Virus record (IMG/VR): IMGVR_UViG_3300025138_007131
Coordinates: 1 to 32,299 of that record
Origin: a virus
Length of the DNA: 32,299 nucleotides
Direction: 5' to 3' (one strand)
Shown here: positions 27,952 through 32,299 of the stretch, one piece after another
How the letters are laid out: each line of letters starts with the position of its first letter
Position numbering within the stretch: the first letter of the stretch is position 1
Translations under genes and position numbers: made by a program
Notes under the pieces: model-generated
The model's database searches: none
Told to the model about the DNA's origin: nothing
What the model saw: only the letters and a program-made list of their open reading frames with translations

Positions 27952-28911
27952 TTAGTATCCGTTTGGTACAATAACATAATGTATTGCAAGTACAACTCCT
28001 ACACTTGCACCTAAGCCTATCATCATCTTAATGAAGTCTTTAGTTATAAGAGGAAATACTGTTTTAAACTTTTCCTTGCCTGTGACAGTTGCCATAGCAA
28101 GTTCTCGTCCACATAGTAGTCCTACGAATACCCAAGTTGTTGACATTGGAATGTCGTTTATTTCTTTAAAGAATAACAGTATTACAAAATAAACACAATC
28201 AATAATTGTAGCACTACGCACATATCTTGTGTTGTGTTTCTCAATTACAATCTGTTGTATCTTTCCTCCCCCTTCACGAAACATATATCCTAATCCAAAT
28301 ACAAACATTGCACTGATTAGAACCATTAGGTCCCAAGGTATTTCTCTTGGTAAGAACACAGCAATGTTTGCCATGTCATGTGATAACCAAGTGAACCATA
28401 AGAAGCCTGTTGTGAACCATTGTGCTATGCGCCATCGATTCTTGTGTTCTTCCTTAACAGGCTTTGCTTCGTCTAGCAGTTTGCTAACTACTAACCAAAT
28501 AACATATGCCGCTACTGCCGCTACTGCATATCCCATCATGCTTTTTACAAGCATCTTCTCTAATACAAATGTACTGGCAAATGCACTCAGCACTAGGAAA
28601 CTAGTACTAACTGGTACTCCTATCCTTGTAAGTATTAATAATAGTCCTGGTGCCATTGCGTGATACCACTGTATCTCTTGGAACGGAATCTTATTCAAAC
28701 GTCCGTAACTAATGTCACCTCCGTTCATATACCAACCATACCATAATGTATAAATGAGAACAGCCGAAGCCGCCAACCACATAATCTTCCAATTTACTTT
28801 TTCGTTATTTGATGCAATCCATGTACCTAAAGTTTGTACACTATCGTTTGCTATTACAGAATAACCTGCGAACAGGAATCCTACAGCCATCCATAAGGTG
28901 AGTGCGTCCAT
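27952..28911 (-). CDS. PiT-like inorganic phosphate transporter
   Basis: A 319-residue membrane protein with about nine to ten helices; ATG 28911 follows AGAGGAGA. Two signatures of the PiT family are seen: AGYSVIANDSVQTLGTWIAS near the N-terminus and WLSHDMANIAVFLPR in the middle. These correspond to the inverted 'GAND-V-N-G' repeats that bind phosphate and cation. STTWVFVGLLCGRELA also fits the family. It would bring phosphate into the infected cell; sulfate or another anion cannot be excluded. It lies next to prs, whose reaction needs phosphate groups. Confidence 0.78.
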   Translation of the reverse strand: MDALTLWMAVGFLFAGYSVIANDSVQTLGTWIASNNEKVNWKIMWLAASAVLIYTLWYGWYMNGGDISYGRLNKIPFQEIQWYHAMAPGLLLILTRIGVPVSTSFLVLSAFASTFVLEKMLVKSMMGYAVAAVAAYVIWLVVSKLLDEAKPVKEEHKNRWRIAQWFTTGFLWFTWLSHDMANIAVFLPREIPWDLMVLISAMFVFGLGYMFREGGGKIQQIVIEKHNTRYVRSATIIDCVYFVILLFFKEINDIPMSTTWVFVGLLCGRELAMATVTGKEKFKTVFPLITKDFIKMMIGLGASVGVVLAIHYVIVPNGY

Positions 28912-29010
28912 TTTATATCTCCTCTGCTTGACGGCTTTACCCCGTCGCTCACATAATAAGAGCAGGCTCAACGATGCCTGCCAAGAACTTTATTGTTCAT
29001 CGTTATTTAC

Positions 29011-29039
29011 AAAGTAACATCTATATTAAGTTCTGTCAA
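29011..29039 (-). promoter_or_regulatory. Weak promoter candidate for the transporter
   Basis: CTTGACA (-35 at 29039-29034) with TACTTT (29016-29011) after 17 bases. The -10 is poor. It lies about 100 bases before ATG 28911. Confidence 0.4.
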
Positions 29040-29121
29040 GAAAAACCTAAGCCATGCGTATCAAGCATGACAGCCTTTACAAAAAAGTAGTCGATTTTAT
29101 GTAAGTTATGCTGTACTATTA

Positions 29122-29129
29122 TATAAATA
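29122..29129 (+). promoter_or_regulatory. Late-type promoter of the plus-strand accessory block
   Basis: Exact TATAAATA on the plus strand, giving a predicted start near 29135 and a leader of about 170 bases before ATG 29306. Confidence 0.5.
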
Positions 29130-29134
29130 ACAGT

Positions 29135-29305
29135 GTTAAAGAGCTATTAGATGGCGATTTAACGACACACAGACACTGGGATAGACCGGCGCACTACTCA
29201 TGCGTTACAAGCAGTTGACGGTAGCAAAGACTACTGACGCCATGCAAAGACATGGGGTATTGCTTTCCTCAAGCATCCACAACTTAAAAGAAACAGGAGA
29301 ACACT
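29135..29305 (+). ncRNA. Structured 5' leader with twin CAAAGA hairpins
   Basis: This non-coding stretch follows the promoter at 29122. Two consecutive hairpins have the same six-base loop: GTAG-CAAAGA-CTAC (29221-29234) and CCATG-CAAAGA-CATGG (29240-29255). ACAGGAG precedes ATG 29306. No known riboswitch is recognised. It may be a leader regulating the small genes downstream or an independent small RNA. In the adjacent 29040-29121 I see only a CATGC/GCATG hairpin at 29053-29069. Confidence 0.45.
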
Positions 29306-29506
29306 ATGAAAAACGTGTACAAAGTCCTACGGTTTTTGTTTGGATCAGGTAATTCATCCAAAAACGAAAGCTATCGTGTATGGGCTAAGACAGAGTATGG
29401 AAATGATTGGCGATTTGCTTATCAGCACTTGCTTGATCATGAAGGCCAGCCGCCTAAAAGGCAAGACCACCACAACACCAACGATAACTTAAAAGGATGG
29501 GTATAA
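29306..29506 (+). CDS. Small hypothetical protein
   Basis: A 66-residue protein, basic and aromatic (MKNVYKVLRFLFGSGNSS; RVWAKTEYGNDWRFAYQHLL), with a polar tail. CAGGAG lies 7 bases before the ATG. It is the first gene of the plus-strand accessory block, 4 bases before the first DUF1127-like gene. I recognise no family. Confidence 0.68.
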   Translation: MKNVYKVLRFLFGSGNSSKNESYRVWAKTEYGNDWRFAYQHLLDHEGQPPKRQDHHNTNDNLKGWV

Positions 29507-29510
29507 AATT

Positions 29511-29699
29511 ATGACGACACAAACACTAACAACTTACTATTGTAAAATATGCGATAGTATTTCAAATGGACTAAAAACTTTCGGGAATGGCTGTATTAGT
29601 TTTTTCGAAACTGCAGGCACTGCTAGAGCGGCCGCTGAACTTACTCGAATGGGTATGCACAAAGAAGCTCGTGCATTAATGATGGACTTAAAAAAATGA
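29511..29699 (+). CDS. Short DUF1127-related protein, copy 1
   Basis: A 62-residue protein. The N-terminus MTTQTLTTYYCKICDSI is shared with the next gene at both protein and DNA level. The C-terminus ARAAAELTRMGMHKEARALM resembles short DUF1127-related proteins of Alphaproteobacteria rather than the canonical DIG-I-S form. Its end overlaps the next start (ATGA). DUF1127 proteins of Alphaproteobacteria are small, arginine-rich and linked to RNA turnover; the role here is inferred. Confidence 0.62.
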   Translation: MTTQTLTTYYCKICDSISNGLKTFGNGCISFFETAGTARAAAELTRMGMHKEARALMMDLKK

Positions 29700-29917
29700 C
29701 TACACAAACACTAACAACTTACTACTGCCAATTCTGCGATATGGTTGCAGGGTTTTTTAAAGCTAGAGTGGCAAACTATCGCCACCAAAGAAACGTAAGG
29801 TCTGGTATAAATCAACTAAATGCTATGACAGACCTAGAGCTAAGGGATATTGGTATTAGCCGATGTGACATAGTTCGTGTAGCAAGCGGCCAGTGGGGTC
29901 GTCCGGAGAAGTTCTAA
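29696..29917 (+). CDS. DUF1127 protein, copy 2
   Basis: A 73-residue protein starting MTTQTLTTYYCQFCDMV. After an amphipathic segment it has the DUF1127 core: INQLNAMTDLELRDIGISRC followed by DIVRVASGQ. The 'L-x-x-L-x-D-x-x-L-x-D-I-G-I-S-R-x-D-I' pattern is diagnostic. In Alphaproteobacteria DUF1127 proteins are stress-induced and at least one binds RNA. A phage-borne copy is unusual and may act on host RNA metabolism. Stop and start overlap with both neighbours. Confidence 0.85.
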   Translation: MTTQTLTTYYCQFCDMVAGFFKARVANYRHQRNVRSGINQLNAMTDLELRDIGISRCDIVRVASGQWGRPEKF

Positions 29918-30000
29918 TGATACTTTATCATATGATTAGAAGTTACAAATACTACATAGGTGGTATCTATTATGTACATCTAAAAATGAAAGGAATGTAA
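29917..30000 (+). CDS. Micro-peptide, 27 residues
   Basis: ATG 29917 overlaps the stop of the DUF1127 gene (TAATG). The product is MILYHMIRSYKYYIGGIYYV followed by HLKMKGM: Tyr-rich, basic and weakly amphipathic. The coupled start supports translation, but the small size limits certainty. Confidence 0.45.
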   Translation: MILYHMIRSYKYYIGGIYYVHLKMKGM

Positions 30001-30001
30001 C

Positions 30002-30064
30002 ATGTGGCCTTACACAGACGACGAAGCAGATTTTTTAAGCGGTAATAAGCCTGCTACAAAATAA
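30002..30064 (+). CDS. Micro-peptide MWPYTDDEADFL type, 20 residues
   Basis: ATG 30002 with AAGGA 7 bases upstream encodes MWPYTDDEADFLSGNKPATK and stops at 30064. The MWPY-acidic opening resembles tiny peptides I recall from Alphaproteobacteria (MWPY/F followed by acidic residues), though I cannot verify this. It lies 1 base after the previous stop. Confidence 0.5.
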   Translation: MWPYTDDEADFLSGNKPATK

Positions 30065-30076
30065 CACATCCAAGGT

Positions 30077-30108
30077 GAGTTGACTTAACGGTCAACTCAT
30101 GCTATATA
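30077..30108 (+). promoter_or_regulatory. Promoter with palindromic operator over the -35 box
   Basis: TTGACT (30080-30085), 17-base spacer, TATATA (30103-30108), upstream of the pseudoazurin gene. The -35 lies inside a perfect inverted repeat GAGTTGAC-TTAACG-GTCAACTC (30077-30098). No T-run follows, so this is more likely an operator than a terminator. Confidence 0.6.
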
Positions 30109-30155
30109 TATTACATGGCTACAATCAGTAGCAACACATACACAAAGGAAACTAA

Positions 30156-30584
30156 ATGAAAAATTTACTATCAACAGTTGCCCTCTTGGGTCTACTATCA
30201 ACTCCGGCACTAGCCGCAGACACAACAATCGACATGCTAAACAAACGTGATGACGGAGCCAAAATGGTTTACAGTCAAGATATTGCACGTATTGATGCAG
30301 GCGATACAATTACTTGGTTACCAAAGTCAAAAGGTCACAACGTAGAATTCGTTGCAGGTCCAGATGGTTGGGAAGCACCAAAGAAATCAAAGAATGGTAA
30401 AGAAGTTGCTATTACATTTGATACTCCAGGAATATATCTATACCAATGTACCCCACACAAGAGCATGGGCATGATTGCAATGGTAGTTGTTGGCGATGAT
30501 ACATCTAACTTAGATGCAATGGCTGGTATGAAAATGCGTGGCAAAAGCAAAAAGAAGATGAAAGCATTACTTGCTGATCTCTAA
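30156..30584 (+). CDS. Pseudoazurin, periplasmic type 1 copper protein
   Basis: A 142-residue cupredoxin with signal peptide MKNLLSTVALLGLLSTPALA. The blue-copper ligands are all present: His61 in SKGHNVEFV, then YQCTPHKSMGM with Cys98, His101 and Met106. The start of the mature part and the C-terminal Lys-rich helix (KMRGKSKKKMKALLADL) fit pseudoazurin, an alphaproteobacterial electron carrier to nitrite reductases, peroxidases or oxidases. It would act in the periplasm, with host enzymes as partners. It is the first gene after the palindromic promoter, with AAAGGAAA before the ATG. Confidence 0.92.
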   Translation: MKNLLSTVALLGLLSTPALAADTTIDMLNKRDDGAKMVYSQDIARIDAGDTITWLPKSKGHNVEFVAGPDGWEAPKKSKNGKEVAITFDTPGIYLYQCTPHKSMGMIAMVVVGDDTSNLDAMAGMKMRGKSKKKMKALLADL

Positions 30585-30988
30585 TGAAACTTGTAAATAA
30601 AATTCCTGAGTTTTGTTTGAGCCATTGGTTACTGCGAGTGCCGCTGGCCATTGTGTTCATACAACAGGGTTTAAGTAAGTTTCCAGTGACAGTGGAAGAT
30701 GCTCAATCATTTGAACTTCCGTACCTAGTATGGTGGATAGTTGCCTATGGTGAACTAGGCGCAGGTATTGGATTACTTGTGGCTGGTTTGTTAGCGTCAT
30801 GGACATGGTTAAGTGACATTGGCGACATGTTAACACGTTTTTGTGGTATTACAATTTGTAGTATTATGACAGGCGTTATTTGGGTAGGACAACCAGAAAG
30901 TTTTTGGGATGTCATACTGTACGATAACCTACACGTCTTTCTTTGGGTAGGTGGAATGTTTTTTGCACTAAGAGGTAATAGAACATGA
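30584..30988 (+). CDS. DoxX-like membrane protein
   Basis: A 134-residue protein with four membrane helices. It has LLRVPLAIVFIQQGLSKFPV (the DoxX-type 'R-hhhG-h-F-hh-G-h-x-K' start), WWIVAYGELGAGIGLLVAGL (E-hh-G-hhL) and HVFLWVGGMFFAL. DoxX proteins are quinone-linked membrane subunits in sulfur or redox enzymes. Its ATG overlaps the pseudoazurin stop, so the two are translationally coupled and may act together. Confidence 0.8.
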   Translation: MKLVNKIPEFCLSHWLLRVPLAIVFIQQGLSKFPVTVEDAQSFELPYLVWWIVAYGELGAGIGLLVAGLLASWTWLSDIGDMLTRFCGITICSIMTGVIWVGQPESFWDVILYDNLHVFLWVGGMFFALRGNRT

Positions 30989-31155
30989 GCGAACAAATTA
31001 AATGGCATGGAATTGGATACGCATTTTTGTGTGTCATATTCATGTTAGTTGGAGTACCAATAATCAGTATGATGCTTATAGTAGGTCCAGAAGACTACTT
31101 TAGTAGTTACTGTAAACAAACTCCATTACTACCGTGTTTAGGAATGACCAAATGA
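30985..31155 (+). CDS. Small membrane protein, 56 residues
   Basis: Found by translating the gap between DoxX and the next gene. ATG 30985 overlaps the DoxX stop (ATGA) and TGA 31155 overlaps the next ATG. It has one membrane helix (AFLCVIFMLVGVPIISMMLI) followed by a short tail with two cysteines (SSYCKQTPLLPCLGMTK). It could be an accessory subunit of the DoxX protein or another redox partner; function unknown. Confidence 0.68.
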   Translation: MSEQIKWHGIGYAFLCVIFMLVGVPIISMMLIVGPEDYFSSYCKQTPLLPCLGMTK

Positions 31156-31343
31156 AATACTCAATATTAAATACTGACACAGGTGATGTCCAAGAAATGT
31201 GTTTTGTAGATACATTACAATTTACAAACTGGTTTAAAATTGCACCCGATAATTTTAAATCGTTAGGCAAAGTAGATGCATACTTACCAACTAGACATGT
31301 AAGAATGCAAAACAAAGAGGAGTTTGCTGGATGGAGGAGTTAA
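31152..31343 (+). CDS. Small soluble hypothetical protein
   Basis: A 63-residue protein with start at ATG 31152, which overlaps the preceding stop; an in-frame ATG at 31134 lies inside the upstream gene. The sequence MKYSILNTDTGDVQEMCFVD, FTNWFKIAPDNFKSLGKVDA is mixed strand/helix, with no signal or membrane segment. No family recognised. Confidence 0.62.
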   Translation: MKYSILNTDTGDVQEMCFVDTLQFTNWFKIAPDNFKSLGKVDAYLPTRHVRMQNKEEFAGWRS

Positions 31344-31549
31344 CACCTAGAGAGGAAGCAGAAATAGAAGCAAAGAAAACTTATGTTGGATTCTTAAAAG
31401 CAAGTAAGTATACATTTTATGGTGCTCTTGCTTTTTTCCTTGCAGTAGCATCATGTAACTTTGGTGTTGAAGATGGTCCTAAGAAAACAGGATCAGGATA
31501 TAACGGTGAGCAATATGCTCCTACGAATTTGAACGATAAGGACAAGTAA
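31331..31549 (+). CDS. Small membrane protein, perhaps cytochrome oxidase subunit IV-like
   Basis: A 72-residue protein. The acidic N-terminus (TPREEAEIEAKKTY) is followed by VGFLKASKYTFYGALAFFLA, a membrane helix, and a polar tail after ASCNFG. The 'F-x-x-F-x-K-x-x-K' run into one helix resembles bacterial aa3-type cytochrome c oxidase subunit IV. A lipobox (AVASC) reading is possible but too far from the N-terminus. GAGGAG lies 8 bases before the ATG within the preceding gene. Confidence 0.55.
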   Translation: MEELTPREEAEIEAKKTYVGFLKASKYTFYGALAFFLAVASCNFGVEDGPKKTGSGYNGEQYAPTNLNDKDK

Positions 31550-31550
31550 T

Positions 31551-32069
31551 ATGCTTTTAAGATGTTTTATTATATTAATGATATTTGCATTACCAGTAAA
31601 GGCTCAAGTTAGTTGGAGCGACAGTGCAAGAATTATAACATGGTTGACAGATAATAGTGATTACGAATGGAATGGTGAACCTTTACCTAAGATTAAGTTT
31701 GAAACTATAGAAAACATGTGTATAACTTTGTTCCCAGAAGGAGTGCCTGACCCGTGTGAAATTGGTGGATACTATAATGACGAAACTAACGAAATCTTTA
31801 TTGCAACAACTCCTACCAAACATATGGTTGAAGAAAGGTATGAAGAATCAGTACTTGTGCATGAACTAGTTCATTTTTTACAAAAAATTAATGGAACATA
31901 TGAAACTATTAAATGTAGACAAGGTCTAGAAAAAGATGCTTTTCATTTACAAGACAAGTATATTGACGAGTTTGGATTGCCAGAAGAGTTACACAATGAT
32001 CCATTATTTGCACTTGTAATGAGTTCATGTCCTCAAATGGGAGGATTTTTAAACTCGGGCGGTGGTTGA
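31551..32069 (+). CDS. Exported zincin-like metalloprotease candidate
   Basis: A 172-residue protein with signal peptide (MLLRCFIILMIFALPVKA). The zinc motif is SVLVHELVHFLQ (H104-E-x-x-H108), with a candidate third ligand Glu in RQGLEKDAFHLQDKYID. Four cysteines follow the signal (ENMCIT, PDPCEIG, IKCRQG, SSCPQMG), likely forming disulfides. It would act in the periplasm. It resembles uncharacterised small HExxH proteins of Alphaproteobacteria; the substrate is unknown. The last base of its stop overlaps the next ATG. Confidence 0.72.
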   Translation: MLLRCFIILMIFALPVKAQVSWSDSARIITWLTDNSDYEWNGEPLPKIKFETIENMCITLFPEGVPDPCEIGGYYNDETNEIFIATTPTKHMVEERYEESVLVHELVHFLQKINGTYETIKCRQGLEKDAFHLQDKYIDEFGLPEELHNDPLFALVMSSCPQMGGFLNSGGG

Positions 32070-32167
32070 TGGATCCACAAAAACGTACAGTTTACTTAAT
32101 GATATCTATATGTGTGCTACTGCACTTTGTGGTAATACCAATATGGATGTGGAGTTTAGGATTGTAG
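32069..32167 (+). CDS. Single-helix membrane peptide, 32 residues
   Basis: ATG 32069 shares its A with the upstream TGA. The product starts MDPQKRTVYLMISICVLLHF and ends VVIPIWMWSLGL: a short basic head and one membrane helix. The stop at 32167 runs into the stem of the terminator. A coupled start and terminator position support it. Confidence 0.62.
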   Translation: MDPQKRTVYLMISICVLLHFVVIPIWMWSLGL

Positions 32168-32203
32168 GCAGAGCCCCCGCCAAGAAGGCTCTGCCACTTT
32201 TTT
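32167..32203 (+). terminator. Strong rho-independent terminator of the plus-strand block
   Basis: GGCAGAGCC (32167-32175) and GGCTCTGCC (32187-32195) form a perfect 9-bp GC-rich stem with an 11-base loop, followed by T6 (32198-32203). The stem could also act for the converging minus-strand gene, but the T-run is on the plus strand only. Confidence 0.92.
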
Positions 32204-32214
32204 AAAGTGTTATA

Positions 32215-32299
32215 TTACTTCTTTGAATAAATTGAATATAATACCCATACCGCAACAAGACCTACTAGTCCTTGAGCAGAGAAGCCTGCTACTATTGCT
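32215..32299 (-). CDS. C-terminal end of a membrane protein (partial)
   Basis: The minus-strand frame is open from the window edge to TAA at 32215 and encodes AIVAGFSAQGLVGLVAVWVL followed by YSIYSKK. It is one hydrophobic helix with a basic end. Its start lies beyond the window, so no family can be given. Confidence 0.5.
   Translation of the reverse strand, partial: AIVAGFSAQGLVGLVAVWVLYSIYSKK

Noticed and set aside
29053-29069. CATGC/GCATG hairpin upstream of the transporter promoter
   Set aside because: Short 5-bp stem with no T-run and no clear link to a gene; not enough for a terminator or operator call.
1-32299. tRNA genes, integrase, transposase, attachment sites, replication origin
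   Set aside because: Looked for on both strands; nothing convincing apart from the tRNA-like domain of the tmRNA.

Overview
The window looks like part of a large T4-like (myovirus-type) phage genome whose host is a marine alphaproteobacterium. This rests on three observations. (1) Structural genes of the kind seen in T4-like marine phages occur together with phage-style NrdA/NrdB, a phage bS21, a PAAR tail tip, a beta-helix tail fibre and T4-type late promoters (NATAAATA). (2) The host-like parts are alphaproteobacterial in style: a circularly permuted tmRNA gene, two DUF1127-type proteins, 17-kDa-surface-antigen-like lipoproteins and a pseudoazurin. (3) The DNA is AT-rich, and genes are packed with 1- or 4-base stop/start overlaps. 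No integrase, transposase, tRNA, CRISPR array or attachment site was seen. The assignment is inferred from gene content, not from a database match.

Layout (minus strand unless stated): 1-2252 GMP reductase (cut by the window edge), a 2OG-Fe(II) oxygenase, bS21 and an unknown protein; 2252-4330 a large membrane coiled-coil protein; 4346-8280 an envelope block (three lipoproteins, a SleB-type cell-wall hydrolase, a thermonuclease, several small membrane or exported proteins, including two small genes at 7474-7757); 8379-8966 an outer-membrane barrel; 9060-9329 the permuted tmRNA; 9345-10741 small proteins including an Hc1-like basic protein and PAAR; 10741-14492 glutaredoxin, nrdB and nrdA; 14528-17618 tail fibre, a RecB/Cas4-type nuclease and an Nfu iron-sulfur carrier; 17675-25807 virion and head-associated proteins, including a candidate programmed -1 frameshift, two KYRC-motif basic paralogues and a polymerase-beta-type nucleotidyltransferase next to a ligase-like protein; 25873-26652 (+) a lipase; 26620-28911 DUF3147, PRPP synthetase and a PiT-like transporter; 29122-32203 (+) an accessory block with a structured leader, DUF1127 duplicates, micro-peptides, pseudoazurin, DoxX, small membrane proteins and a zinc-protease-like protein, closed by a strong terminator; after 32215 the end of a minus-strand membrane protein.

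How the genes may work together: GMP reductase, PRPP synthetase, ribonucleotide reductase and glutaredoxin form a purine/dNTP supply set. bS21, tmRNA and the DUF1127 proteins point to takeover of host translation and RNA turnover. Nfu, pseudoazurin, DoxX and perhaps a cytochrome-oxidase-subunit-IV-like protein point to redox support. Lipoproteins, barrel and hydrolase would remodel the envelope. Six promoters share an extended GGTTGACA -35 box; structural genes carry T4-type late promoters instead. Across the whole window I found no GCAGC or GCTGC, even in Ala-Ala codon pairs, which suggests strong selection against GCWGC.
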